From assembly GCA_019454045.1 (NCBI GenBank), contig SKCR01021394.1:1-64000 (forward strand): a stretch of DNA of 64,000 nucleotides, written 5' to 3'. A model generated the notes under the pieces. The model ran no database searches. It worked only from the letters and a program-made list of their open reading frames with translations, and was not told the DNA's origin. The number at the start of each line of letters is the position of its first letter. The stretch's first letter is position 1. The translations under genes and the position numbers were made by a program. Positions 1 through 12,415 of the stretch are shown one piece after another. Source of the stretch: Zanthoxylum bungeanum (lineage: Eukaryota; Streptophyta; Magnoliopsida; Sapindales; Rutaceae).

Positions 1-530
1 GAATCCAATTTCTATTACTACAAGAATAGATACAAGTGTTTAAACTTTACACTATACAAACCTCACACACTCTCAAGCTCTCTACTTGGAGCTTATTACT
101 CACACTTTGGGTGTGTTTGAGCTTAAAACAAGCTCAATATTTATAGGCGAGGGGTTGCCTACATTTTCCATGGATGAACAGTACTCTACCTTCAACTCCC
201 TGATTTGGTGGCACCATTTACTTATAATTTGTTGACATTTCTTGCAATGACGACCAAGGCACCGAAAGTTGCTTGGAGACTTCTGCATTAGTCTTCAAAA
301 GGTGGCCTGCATCCATGTCTCATGCAACTGGATGTGTTGGTAGCAGGAAACTTGAAGGAAGCTTCATGCATGGCCATGTCTCTGCATGACAACTTCTTCC
401 CTGGACTTTACAAGATTGTGAGGAAGAGAAGAATCCTCGGAAGCTTACTCTTATATTGTTGTAATAAGTTGGAACCAAAATCATCACCATTTTTATTATT
501 TTTCAATATATTTTGAATCTTCCACTTTTT
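1..530 (-). mobile_element. probable LTR-retrotransposon LTR fragment, minus orientation
   Basis: Read on the minus strand, this stretch has a TATAAATA box (complement of about 135-145) followed by a leader rich in short CT/AG runs, the usual look of a copia-type LTR promoter. No partner LTR, primer binding site or coding domain is visible. The short frames here (for example 100-288 and 322-516) look fortuitous. Confidence 0.3.
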
Positions 531-1295
531 TTTCCTAAATTTTATTTTATTTTACTTCTTTCTTTAATTTCTTGCTAATTTCACAATGCAATTTCTTAAG
601 TTACTGTTGAAGGTTGCATGTATATACTTTTTTATGAAGATTCATTTCAGTCAATATAAACTTAAATTTTGGCATTTTTCAATGGTTGGTAGAGGAATGA
701 AAGAGAAATTTAGATTAATAACATAATTAATTAGATCCATATTGTTCATTTTATGATTACCAAACACTAATATATATTAATGATGCGCATAATGTCTGTA
801 AATCCATTTAGTTGGTAATACAAATGCTAATAAAATTAAAATAGTCTTCATATCTTTCGGAAGATTGGAGATGACAATAAAATTCGGACCTAGAAAAATT
901 TGGATGATCCTAAACCGGCTAACATACACAATAATCCAGGTTCCGATTATAAAAATTATAATTCAAATTTTTCGAAGTAGGGTCCCAGAGCTGGTTTTCT
1001 AATTTTTTTTTTATTATATGAAATTTTTTATTTTTAAAATTTTTATATTATTTTTATTCAAATCCGAGTTTGAAACCTGGACAATGATTTTACATAACCG
1101 AATTTCACACCTGTCCCAAAAAAATAAATAAACTAAAATAAAAAATGATCTGAGTAGTGTTCGGAAAAACATAACCCAAACCCAGACCTGAAATTTGATT
1201 AAAAGGGTTGGCTGTGTGATTATTATTTAACCAAATTTGATTTGTTTCTATATTAATGGACAAAATGTCAATTTAGAAAACTTATTATGGGTTAC
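531..1295. other. AT-rich intergenic stretch
   Basis: AT-rich sequence with several poly-A/T runs. I see no gene, repeat boundary or RNA here. Confidence 0.5.
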
Positions 1296-2132
1296 TGATG
1301 AGCGACCAATATTCATATATTTCTCGTCCCTCTAATTTGATGTTTTGTAAGTTATCTCGAGTTTTATTAGTGTCTTGATGTGTTTTGGATTTGTTTTGCA
1401 GATAACAATAATATCGAGACTCAATGGAATCAACGCGGGATGAAACGGTAAAATATGAAACAAAGTGGGGAAAATTCAAAAATTAAGATGAGCGTGCGAC
1501 GCGCACCAATTATAAAAGAGGCAGAGAGTGTTTGAGTGATACAGCTGTCGCGTTGCGACTCCGGACATTAGGCGTCGCGACGCTAATCCACGCGTGTCGC
1601 GACATAACCTGGTGAGCGTTGCGACGCTCAAACAACCGGCACGCGCGTCCACGTTTTCCATGCTTTTCAAGAAGTGTACTCAAGAAGGAACCAAAGAACC
1701 TATAAAAAGAACACTTTGTCCCAAAACCTAAAAGGAGGGGGCTTCATGCCTTAATTTTATAGCCTCTAATGTGATTTTTGAGAGAAGAAAGCACGTCAAA
1801 GGACCATGGCTCAAAATCTCAATAGCAAAGGGAGAAAGATTGACGATATTGACATAGTTTCTTCTTCCTTTTATCTTTGATGTTTTGTTATTGTTGAATA
1901 TTTATTTAGAGTTTTTGAGCATATATATTAACTAGATCTATAATCTAGGGTTGTGATGAAACCTAATATTTATGTGTTTATAAATTGAGTTTTCTAATAT
2001 CTTGAGCCATACTTTGGCTTGTTTATTGAATCTTGATCTTAGTGTTTCTTGTTGCTTGATCACCAATAGGATTGATGTGATAAACGTAAATGAACTTGAC
2101 AAAGAGATTTTAGGTTTGGCCTTAGATTTAAT
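1296..2132 (+). mobile_element. Athila-like LTR, left part (interrupted)
   Basis: It begins TGATGAGCG and matches in layout the other Athila-like LTRs of the window (42157, 55435, 62957): a short AT-rich start, a 'tgatgtgtttt...tttgcag' stretch, a GC-rich variable block (1540-1650), a TATA box (TATAAAAA at 1701-1708) and the R/U5 sequence ending 'gattttaggt...ccttagatt'. At 2133 it is broken by a copia LTR, and its last 380 bp resume at about 10211. It is the 5' LTR of a truncated element whose primer binding site and gag remnants follow at 10591-12415. Confidence 0.7.
1543..1650. repeat. CpG-rich palindromic block in Athila-like LTR U3
   Basis: A GC-rich island in AT-rich surroundings contains the perfect 12-bp palindrome GCGTCGCGACGC at 1572-1583 and further GTCGCGAC and GCGTTGCGACGC variants. 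It lies upstream of the LTR TATA box at 1701, so it falls in U3. Confidence 0.6.
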
Positions 2133-4103
2133 TGTAGGACAATTATGACCCATAGCATCACTATTTGTACAGAACATGATGTTGTTGTACAAATTAACTA
2201 TGTGACAAAGGAAATTACTCTTTTATCATTTATAATTGGATTACTGGGATATATAAATGATAAAAGTCTATATGATTAGTTCCGGATTAATAAGATATGA
2301 GACAATATTAATCCACTAAGGTTTAATCATTAAAACATCCATAGTCATAGTATTATCGAGATTGGACATCGATAATGCGGAATAGACTAGTATTGCACTT
2401 GTGCGCGTTGTGGGAGCATAACGGTATAGTTCTCATATATTTAAGTATTGGATACTTATGCAAGTGTAATAGGAGGTTGTGTTTACCGATGGTAACGAAA
2501 TAGTTTCGCTCTGGATAGACCCCTCAGAATTCCATTGGTAGTATGACTATGTGTCTATGGAAGTCCGAATCAGGGTAGGTGTATTTGGTCTTAACCTGAG
2601 ACTTGCATCGCTAATACTTGCGACAATCAATATACTTTGGTTTTGGTCATCCAGGGCTTTAACAGGTTCTGTGTACGCCTCTTCTGGGTATACTGAGACT
2701 CGTAGTGTATTGGGTGTGATGTCAAGATGGAAGTATCACTTCAGTCATATGGAGATGATGGTCACGTAGGATAAGGAACTGGTACTCTTGTATGCTGCAG
2801 CTATCGGGATAATATGACTAGGTCATGTTTATCCGATTATAGAGACTAGTTACCAGAGATCCGATATATGCTTCGTACGTGGAAGACACAATTCCAGCCC
2901 CAGGCCTTGCATGTGACATCCGATACTGGATCGCAATACGCAATACTACGTATACTACGCCTGATACAGATTATATATTCCTTTAAGAATATTTCTGGAG
3001 AATTGGGTAGGTACGGTGCTTTGCTAGAAACCAACCTTGTCTTGTAAATCGGTAAAAATGTAGTACTAGGTACGTACGTGTTCGGATAGTCCGACGACCG
3101 GATTTACTGCCAACATATCCAAGGATCTCATGGGTCGCTTCCCGAAGATTCACCGATGACGTATGACTCGGACATAATTAATCTGAGATTAATTATAAGA
3201 GAGAGAAAATTAATCTAGGATTAATTACTGAGATATTTTATCTGGGATAAAATATTATTTAATAGAGAGAGAACGATTAATTTGGAATTAATCGATAAAA
3301 TAATATATTCGATATATTAAACGAAATTATATTTCGACGCGGAATTAAAAGTGGATTTTAATTCGGGCGAACGAATTGATTTAGAATTAATTCGCGAGCG
3401 ATGTGAATAGTAATTTTGATAAGCATAATTATTTAATTAAATTTGATTTAATTACGTCGCAACGGAAAATTCGTTAATTAGGAATTACGAACCCGAGCCC
3501 GGAATGTGTTAGCGGGCCCACTCGGATTTTGAATCAAGTGGGGCCCATACTTGTCACATCACCTAGTCAACTTTATCAACTTTATGTTGATAGAAGTTGG
3601 TAGAATTTTTGGTTAACTTGTTTCTTACACAAGTGTCAAAATTGATGGACATTTACCAATTTTTTGTGTTTGGTATATCTTTTTGATTTTTGGAAAGTCA
3701 AAACAACTTAACACATTCACTTTTCTTCTCTCCATTTCACGCCATTTTTGGAAACTCCCAACTATCTCAATTTGTTCACTTTGCCGTGAGCTTCAATGAT
3801 GATAAGGAAGAGTTTTGTTGCAAAATTCATCCTAAGCTAATACTTAAAGAGTCATTCAAAGGTGATAGAGAAACCCATCTATGAGCATTGAATCTACACC
3901 CAAGCTTGGAGCTTGAAGATCCATACAAAGAGGAGCTTGGAGCACAAACAAGGGGCTTGGCCGAGAGTCTCAAGGAGCAGAATTTTTTTTGTGTTCATCG
4001 CATCGTAAATCCGATCAAAGTGAGTATTTCCGCTACTTTACTTTGTTGTATTCGCACATTTCATTGCTTAATTTGATCTTGGTTTGACCTAGAAAACCCA
4101 ACA
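2133..4103 (+). mobile_element. copia-type LTR (5' LTR)
   Basis: It begins TGTAGGACAATTATGACCC and ends CCCAACA, directly followed by an initiator-Met-type primer binding site. The first 1.4 kb is homologous to the minus-strand LTR at 20407-22229; the R/U5 parts differ. It sits inside an Athila-like LTR; the five bases before it are TTAAT, and a TTAAT also lies near the right junction at about 10214, though the 3' end of this copia element is missing. No protein is encoded; frames such as 2551-2769 are fortuitous. Confidence 0.75.
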
Positions 4104-4104
4104 A

Positions 4105-4116
4105 TGGTATCAGAGC
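4105..4116 (+). other. primer binding site, tRNA-iMet type
   Basis: TGGTATCAGAGC lies two bases after the LTR end, as in most plant copia elements, where it pairs with the 3' end of initiator methionine tRNA to prime minus-strand DNA synthesis. Confidence 0.85.
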
Positions 4117-6820
4117 GGTTATTAAGAATGAAATTGAATTTAGGGTAAAATTTGGGTAAAATTGATTTGAGCATGATTTGATAAAATTGATTGTTTGAGT
4201 ATGCTTGAATGATGATAACTTAGAGGTATACATGATCAATTTGATGAAAATTGAATTGGATTATTTTTTCCCCAAAAATTTGGCTTGGCCGAATTGATGA
4301 TATGCCCTAAAGTCATGGTAATTTTGTTTTTTGATCATTGGATGAGTTGAAAGACATGGGATAAATTGATTTATGATTTAATTGGATTGAAATCGAAATC
4401 GGATTTAAAATCCCTACAATTGCCGTGACATCAAAAGCATGGAAATGAGATGATTTTTATTCAATAATGTTGGACATATGTTGATGATGATTAGCATGAT
4501 TAATTATGTAAATTGATATTTTGGAAATGTTAATTTGAATAATTAATTATGGCTAATGCACTTTAATTGATTAAATTGTGAAATTTGGAATTTTAGAATT
4601 TAATTAATTGGGCTTAATTTGGAATTAGGCTAATAATGTTGTATTTGGGCTTGATGGGCTTGGTTGGGCCAAGTTTGGTTTAGGTTAATTGGTTGGATCC
4701 AATTGGGCCTAAAACCATTTCCATAAAGTCCAAATATGATTAAATGGGCCTTTAAAATTTTAATTGGGCCTAATGGGCCTAAATTGATTTTTGGCAAAGG
4801 GTGATTCCTTTTATTGGGCTTTGGTTGCCAAAGTCCATGCCTTATAAATTAATTGAAAGCCCATTGGACTTTAATTAAATTGACATTGGATGTTAATTGG
4901 GCTTTGAGACCCGTTAAGATTAGATTTAGAATCTAAGTCGCAAAGGCTCATTAATAAAGTGTAATAATTTAATTTAGAATTAGATAAAGAATTAGTATTG
5001 AATACAAATTAAATTGGATTTAATAATGTAGTTTGATATAATTCAAGAATTCGTACTTTGAGTACTTATTCTTAAAACGAGTTGGACTCGCGCAAATCAA
5101 ATCGTTGTTTGAACATTGGATGGTCATTAATTTCAGATATATTAATTGGATTAGATTGATTGATAACATGCTTTGTGTGAATACATGGATGTGATGTATG
5201 AATAATGTATATCGAATGGATATTATATGGGTGAGGGCAATTTTGGAAATTGTTGTAATAAATTTAGAATTTATTAAATTGGACCTGCGTGTCCAGCCTA
5301 TTACCTCTTGACTCTTTGTATTTCTCTTCTCACCTATTCCCCTCAATGTAAATAGGTTTCTTTAGAAGTGTTATGTAATTGAGTAGAAGTAAGATTTGTG
5401 CTAGCGGGAGAGAGGAAAGGAGAGATTTGTTCTATGAACAAAATGTTTTAAATATCCATCCGCATATCATTATTAATTTATTTATCGTGCCTTATTATGC
5501 TTTTAGAATGCATGCTTAAGGGTGAATGATGAGACCTAATAAAGATAATTAATTGGTTGCCAATTACGCGAAAAACCCTCAACAAATATTAAGCGTTTTC
5601 CTTCCATTGAGTGATTCTCTCTCAAGATCCAAGATTGGCACTGGTTTGTTGGCCAAAGTCAAGACCTTTGTCCATCGCGAATGTGTTTGAATCATGAAGG
5701 CTTTGTTCCATATTGCATGTCTTGTCCAAGTTGTGATTTGTTGGCCAAAGTCAAGATCACTTCTTGTCCATCGACATCGATTACGAAGCTTTCCAAGGTC
5801 AATGGGTCCCGCTTAACTGGAATCATTAAGTTTGTTGTGGCAAAGCCAAGGCTTATTGATTTAGAGGAAAAAGTTAGGGAATATATTGGATATATTGGCA
5901 TATATTAGATATATGTTTCAGACTTGGATATCCACCTACTGGATATAGGAATTGGATGAGATCCAATTGATCTTAGAGATCTACCTAGTTAAATATCATA
6001 CAACTTGTTGGCCAAAGTCAAGGTTGTGTGTTATTTAACAGGATCCTAGCCCACTAGGAAACAAGGTTTCCCGAGTACTCAATAGAGGGTTAGAGGCTCA
6101 CCGAAAAATAGTGGGAGACAAGTATTAAATTTGTAATTTCGTTTAGATACTTGCCAATACGCGCTCATTTCAATTTTTCGTCATTAATTAAATATATATA
6201 TATATTAGTTGGACTAATATTTAATTGTTGTTTTAAATAGTTGGACTGTATTCAAACTACTTCAAATAATGGTTGATTATATAATTGGATTATAGTAATC
6301 AATATATTTGAATTTAAATAATCAAATTATAGTTGATTATATAATTGGATTATAGTAATCAATATATTTGAATTTAACCAATCAAATTATAGTTGATTAT
6401 ATAGTTAGACTATAGTAATCATTATATTTAATTGTACCCGAAATCGTTGATTGGATAGTTGGACTATTGAAATCAAGATTACTGAAAGATTAGCGTTTAA
6501 AACATAATCCTAGGTGAAAATGTCTTTAAACAACTTTAATTTTCAGATTGGGAATAAAACCTCAAGCTAGTCATGGGAATTGAGAAGTTATTCTATTTGA
6601 TAGAATTACATCTTGAGCCTAAGCCCATAGTTGAGCAAATAGTAGAACATGATCTTTGGAAGATTCATGTGATGATAACTTTAGTGCTCAATCCTTTATA
6701 CTTGATGCAATGACACTTTAATTCCGTCGTCAGAATTAAGGATTAGATCCTTGTACCATGATGATAAAATTAAAGATCTTCATAGATTTATTCTTAAATC
6801 TTAGAAGTAAAAATTGTAAA
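4117..6820 (+). mobile_element. copia 5' leader and decayed gag start, non-coding now
   Basis: AT-rich leader of the copia element. A phrase 'ttggccaaagtcaag' recurs three times between 5640 and 6025, and there is a GGGCC-rich part at 4610-4900. I see no intact gag frame; 5681-5908 is open on both strands but resembles nothing I know. Confidence 0.45.
6272..6440 (+). repeat. 60-bp tandem repeat, about 2.8 copies
   Basis: Units begin 'gttgattatat' at 6272, 6332 and 6392, a strict 60-bp period. The first two are nearly identical and the third more diverged. It lies in the copia leader. Confidence 0.85.
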
Positions 6821-6829
6821 AGAAGCTCT

Positions 6830-9800
6830 TTTGCTCACGTATGTCAGAGGGTACATCTGTCGAGCACTAGGTGTCGAAGATGATTGCTGACATCGATCAG
6901 CTAGGTTAGCTGGGCACTACCTACGTGGCCGAGACTACTAAAGATTTGATCTTATAGTCTCTACCCGATAGCTGGGGCAGGTTCATTATGAACCAAGAGT
7001 AAACTCTTGGAGAGTTGACGGCTATGCTCAAGAAGGCAGAGACAAAGCTTCTAAAAGGGGAAAAGGCAAAATCATCATAGTCTTCTAGGAAGACAAAGAA
7101 CATATCCCAAGATGTCTGCCTAAAGATGTGGAAAACGGGATCACTGGAGGTGTGACTGCCGTATGGACAAGGGAGACATGAAGGAAGTGAAGGCGGGGCA
7201 AGGCTCCGGCTTCAAGCATGTTTGTCGTAAACATGTTCACTACTAGTTTCAAAATTGGATTTTGATACTAGATGTGGTACATAAGTATATGTATTGATTT
7301 GCAGAATCTGCTGATAAGCAGGAGACTGACTTCAATTGAGATTTACCTACGAGTCGGAAACGGGACGAGAGTCGCTGTTTTAACAGTAGAGACCTAAGTT
7401 TAGGAACTACCCTTCGGGTGTGTACTTAAATTAGGAAACTGTTATAATGTACCTAGTTTGACTAGAAACATTATCTCTATATCTAAGTTTAACCCGTTGC
7501 GGGTATACCTTTATATTCTAGAACACTAAAGTGTTTTATTTTATAAAGATGATATTGAGATAAGCACATTACATGTGAATAACAGTATTTATATTTTGAA
7601 TATAAATGAATCTCAAACATATAACATGACAAACAAATAGCTCAAACTGATTTGATCAGATGAGACTTATTTGTGGCATTATTTTCTGGGACACATAAAC
7701 AAGACTCGTATATCCACACTTTCGAAGAGTGGGTACTAGGAAAGATTTGATTCTATTCAAATGATGTCTACGAATCTAGTTTATTGGGCAAAGTGCCTAA
7801 AACACCTTTTACTTGGTAAAAATAGGGGTGGGCAAAAAAACCGACCAAACCGAACCAAACCGCAAACCGAACCAAACCAGACCGAATTTACGTTTTTTTC
7901 TAACGGTTCGGTTTTCGGTTCGGATTGGCCCACCCCAAACGGTTTACGGTTCGGTTCAGATCCTAAACCGAACCGCACCTGTTAAACCGAACCGAACCGT
8001 TATAATTAAAAAATTATATATTTTATAAAAAGATTTGCATTTTTCTTTTAATTTTACTTTATGTTTTCTTTTTATTAGTATGTTAATACTTTTATTCTTA
8101 ATTTTTTTGTTAATATATTTTTTTGTTAATACTTTTATTCTTAAATTTATTTGTTAATAATTTTATTCTTAAAATTTTTGTTTTATGGTTTATTCTTGAA
8201 AGTAAACTGTTGGATTTGTCTCTTAATACTTTTATTCTTAAATTTATTTGTTAATAATTTTATTCTTAAAATTTTTTGTTTTATGGTTTATTCTTGAAAG
8301 TAAACTGTTGGATTTGTCTCTTAATTTGAATGATGGTAGCATTATTATTCGAGGTAATTTTTAAAAAATACAAGAATTAATTGTGCATCATTTTTCAATC
8401 CTCTATTGAGTGCATGTGTTCTCTAGAGTCACAGCTTACACCGTAGCACTTCATATTATTTGTTCGCTAGACTAGTTTTTTTTTTGTCTTCACTTAAGTG
8501 GATGAATTTTTTTTAAGTAGAATAATCTGTAAACCGAACCGAACCAATCCGTAAACCGCTGGTTTAAAAATTTTCAATCCGAACCAACTGTTATTTAATG
8601 GTTTGGTTTGAGAGGTAAAAAATCCGGACCATAAAATATGGTTTGGTTCGGTTTTTAACAAAAACCGAACCAAATCGAACCGCGCCCACCCCTAGGTAAA
8701 AGTATAAGTGCCACCGATCTGTTAGCCCTCGTCATAGTGACGTAAATGGGCCCATGTCTAGCTAGGCTAGAGGTGGATATGAACACTTCGTAACCTTTAC
8801 GGATGTAGCATCGCGTTATGGTTATGTGTATCTTAATGAAACACAAATCAGAAACTTTTGATAAATTCAAAGAGTTTCGACACGAAGTATAAAAAACAGA
8901 CCGGCAAGAGTATTAAAACATCACGATTGGACTGTGATGGAAATACTTAAGCAATAAGCTTCTCAATTATTTGAAAGAGTATAGTATTCTTTCATAGTGG
9001 ACTCCTCCCGGAACACCTCAATTTGACGGTGTGTCTGAACAGAGAAAATGAATTTTGTTGGACATGATAAGGTTAATTATGAGTCGCTCTGAGCTACCAT
9101 TTTCCTTATAGGGATACACATTTAACAGTGCAACACTTATTTGAATAAGGTTCCATGAAAATCTGTTAGACAGACTTCATATTAGATATGAACATGAAAG
9201 AAACTGGGTTTTCTCATTCCTGAAGATTTGGGAATGCTAAGCATATGTTTGGATGATACCAAACTAGAACCCAAAGCGGATAAGTGCCTAATTTGTAGGT
9301 TATCCTAGGGTAACCAAAGTATAATACTTATACAACTCACAAGAGAACAATGTAATTGTTGCTCGCCATGCGGTTTTCCTAAGAGGAATACCTATATGCA
9401 GTGGTAAGTGGGAGGAAAGTAAAACTCGATGAAAATCAGTGTAATACTTTTCCAGGCACCGAGTCCTAATGGAACACAAACAGTTCATCAAGGATGAAAC
9501 TGTACCACAATCTTCGAATACACAAGAACCGCGTAAGTCGGAGAGAGTCAGAAAACAACCTGGGAGGTATGGGATTCTGATCTCACCTCGTAACGATGTC
9601 AATCTTATTGAGGAAGACAAATCGACTACGTATGAGGAAGTGATACAAGGTATCGACTCCCTATTATGGCTAAGTGCCATGATGTCCGAAATGGATTCCA
9701 TGTATACCAACCAAGTTTAGACACTAGTTGATGTACCGGAAGGCATTGTGCCTATTGGTACTATATGAGTCTTCAAGGAAGACATACATGGATGACAACA

Positions 9801-10210
9801 TATCAACGTACAAAGCTAGGCTTGTAGCGAAAAGGTATCGTTATCAACATTGTGTCGATTACGACGAAACCTTTTACTCGTTGCCATGGTTAAATCCATT
9901 TGGATAATGCTTGCTAATGCTGCATGTTTCATTTATGAAATATGGTAGCTGAACGTCAAAATCCCTTTCCTTAAACGGAAACCTTTTGGAGGATGTTTAC
10001 AACATCCTGACGGTTTTTTCGTACCTAAACAAGCAAACAAAGTTTGCAAGTTATTTGATCCATTTATGGATTGAAGCAAGCATTGCGTTCTTGGAACTAT
10101 CATTTTGATGTAATCATAATGGTATATGATTTAATTCAAAACAAAAATGATTCTTGTGTATATAAGGAGGTAGTGGGAGCGCACTGACAATGATTGTCCT
10201 ATATAATGAT
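6830..10210 (+). pseudogene. copia gag-pol pseudogene (gag, protease, integrase, start of RT)
   Basis: Broken frames spell a copia polyprotein in order. A gag end with a 'GRAGSL'-type region and basic tail lies at about 6900-7080. A zinc-knuckle relic follows at about 7105-7160, then a protease neighbourhood at about 7245 ('NWI' then aspartate), integrase at about 8700-9150 (words such as YGYVYLMKH and KEYSILS.WTPPGTPQ), a linker with SERVRKQPGRYG at about 9540-9575, and RT start with YKARLVAK at about 9813. It stops near the catalytic YxDD region at about 10205 (here YNDD), where Athila LTR sequence resumes. Stops and frameshifts occur throughout, and a hAT element splits it at 7823-8694. 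It is the same family as the minus-strand copia at 43963-44637 plus 53046-55434. The rest of RT, RNase H and the 3' LTR are missing. Confidence 0.75.
7823..8694. mobile_element. non-autonomous hAT-type element, copy 1
   Basis: An 872-bp element with ends TAGGGGTGGGC...GCCCACCCCTA as terminal inverted repeats, flanked by an 8-bp duplication GGTAAAAA (7815-7822) / GGTAAAAG (8695-8702). The size of the duplication and the TIR type fit hAT transposons. Both subterminal regions are dense in AACCG/CGGTT words. There is no transposase; the middle is AT-rich with an internal near-duplicate (about 8075-8225 and 8228-8325). Confidence 0.88.
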
Positions 10211-10590
10211 GATATATTATTAATTATGTTATTTTGAATATTTGCTCTTGACCATCGAAAAAGACTTGTGTATATTGTAGTGTTTCAGGTTAATAAGCCA
10301 ATATATTATACGAGTATAGAAAAACCAATTCATATTTAGAATAATATTGGGCAGATTCACATCCATGAATGTTCTCTTCATTGATTGCATTTGAAATTTA
10401 TTATAGTTATATTTAATTATTTTAGTTTTAGTCAAATTCAACCAACAATCATCTTTCAATTTCAATTAGATACTCGTAGGTAGTTAGTTTCAATAATTAG
10501 TAACGTATGTGATAACTCCTCGTGAGATTGATAACTTTTATACTACTTGAGCGATACGTGCGCTTGCGTAACGTGTGAAAATCGTGATCA
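10211..10590 (+). mobile_element. Athila-like LTR, right part
   Basis: Resumes the LTR begun at 1296. It contains the lineage's U5 wording 'gaccatcga', 'cctcgtgagattgat' and 'cgatacgtgcgcttgcgt', also seen at the ends of the LTRs at 43962 and 56985, and ends GATCA before the primer binding site. A piece of the LTR corresponding to about 80 bp in the other copies is absent at the copia junction. Confidence 0.7.
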
Positions 10591-10596
10591 AGTTTT

Positions 10597-10614
10597 TGAC
10601 ACCTTTGTCAGGGA
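10597..10614 (+). other. degenerate primer binding site, tRNA-Asp type
   Basis: TGACACCTTTGTCAGGGA occupies the place where Athila elements carry TGGCGCCGTTGCCGGGGA. Several mismatches make it a decayed copy. Confidence 0.6.
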
Positions 10615-10734
10615 CTTATTTATCTATCATTTTTAATTTTGAGGTTAGATACTTTACTTGTATCTAAGTATTTTTCTTTTGATCTTTCTTTCTGTTTTTT
10701 TTTTTTGCTTTTTTCTTACTTCAGATGATCGAAG

Positions 10735-11437
10735 TAATGGAGTACCATTGGGCGATGGAGGCATTAAGGGTAATAAGATATGATGTTACACCCTATATCG
10801 GGGAGACACGATCCGATTTTCTGAGGCATGTTGTCCAGCCTAACAACTATCAGTGGATGTCATAGAGAAGTGGCAACTAGGGGTGAGCAAAAAAACCGAC
10901 CGAACTGAACCAAACCGCAAACCGAACCAAACCGGACCGAATTTACGGTTTTTTTTCTAACGGTTCGGATTGGCCCACCCCAAACGGTTTACGGTTCGGT
11001 TTAGGAGCTAATTCGAACCGCACCTGTTAAACCGAACCGTTATAATTAAAAATATTATATATTTTTATAAAAATATTTGTATTTGTATTTGTATTTTTCT
11101 TTTAATTTTATTCTATGTTTTATTTTTATTAGTATGTTAATACTTTTATTCTTAAATTTTTTGTTAATATATTTATTTGTTAATACTTTTATTCTTCAAT
11201 TTATTTGTTAATATTTTTATTCTTAAATTTTTTTGTTTTATGATAGCATCATTATTCTTGAAAGTAAGATGTTGGATTTGTCTCTTAATTAGAATGATGG
11301 TAGCATCATTATTCAAGGTAATTTTTAAAAAATACAAGAATTAATTGTGCCTTATTTTTCAATCCTTAATGGAGTGCATGTGTTCCATGGAGTCACAGCT
11401 TACACCCTAGCACTTCATACTATTTGTTGGATAGACT

Positions 11438-11474
<37 letters not shown>

Positions 11475-12415
11475 TCTTCACTTAAGTGGATGAAATTTGT
11501 TTTAAATATAATAATCCATAAACCGAACCGAACCATCCGTAAACCGCTGGTTTAAAAAATTTTCAATCCGAACCAAACCGTTATTTAATGGTTTGGTTTG
11601 AGAGGTAAAAAATCCGAACCGTAAAATATGGTTTGGTTCGGTTTTTAGCAAAATCCGAACCGCGCCCACCCCTAGTGGCAACATATGCTCAAGCCTTTCA
11701 GAGCACGATGATGAGATGTGAGGGTAACTACTCGAGTGATCATTGTAGTTCAACTACAATCCTGGCAGGAAAAAATCATCACACTTCTACATGGCATAAC
11801 AAAGAAAGACCCGCATATCTCATTGAACCATATTATCCTTTTTATCCACCACAAGCCCAAGAATTTCCTCAAGAATAAAAATCATCTATGGAGGAACTAC
11901 TTATGTCGACAGTCTAGCTGAACAAGCTTGTTATTGAGCTGAACAAGGTAAACGCAAGAAGTATGGATGGAGTTGAAGCAATGGTTCAAAGTCAAGAGGC
12001 ATCCTTACAGAAATGAAAGACCAATTGAGACAATTAACTAATAACCAGAGGTACATACCTCAAAGAACATTGTCAAATGACACTGAAGTAGCCCTCGAGA
12101 GTCAAAAGATTCACAATGACACCGTAATAGGGAGAGAGGCAGATCCGTATAAAGAATCAGGGTATTATATCACGAGCCTGTACAAGCAGAGTCTCGAATT
12201 GATCTAGATAACCCTTTGGTCACTGAATGTATTTATGAGGAGACACAAGTAGAAGATGACTTTCAAAATTACTTATGGGGTACAATGAAGTTGATATCAG
12301 CAATTACTATTCCAGCATTCAAATGCATTAATCATCAAATTGTAATTGATCAAACCAAGAGTCATCTATTAATTTTTGTTCCCCAAATTAAGGAGAGGAA
12401 AGCATTTGACTAAGA
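10735..12415 (+). pseudogene. decayed Athila-like gag
   Basis: Fragments read like the Athila gag C-terminal part: a proline/tyrosine-rich piece at about 11780-11875, then at about 11890-12110 words matching the gag at 58280-58400 (VQSQEASLQK..., QLRQLTNNQRY.PQ.TLSNDTE). Stops and frameshifts break it, and hAT copy 2 is inserted at 10878-11674. The frame at 12216-12413 may continue the same pseudogene. No protease, RT or 3' LTR follows before the CCMH gene. Confidence 0.55.
10878..11674. mobile_element. non-autonomous hAT-type element, copy 2
   Basis: A 797-bp element, same family as 7823-8694, bounded by TAGGGGTGAGC...GCCCACCCCTA with a perfect 8-bp target duplication GTGGCAAC (10870-10877 and 11675-11682). 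It has a poly-T run of about 35 bases at 11438-11473 where copy 1 has only nine or so. Open frames within (11502-11753) are repeats of AACCG words, not genes. Confidence 0.92.

Noticed and set aside
2551..2769. 72-codon frame in the copia LTR
   Set aside because: The homologous minus-strand LTR does not keep it as a coding frame; no domain.
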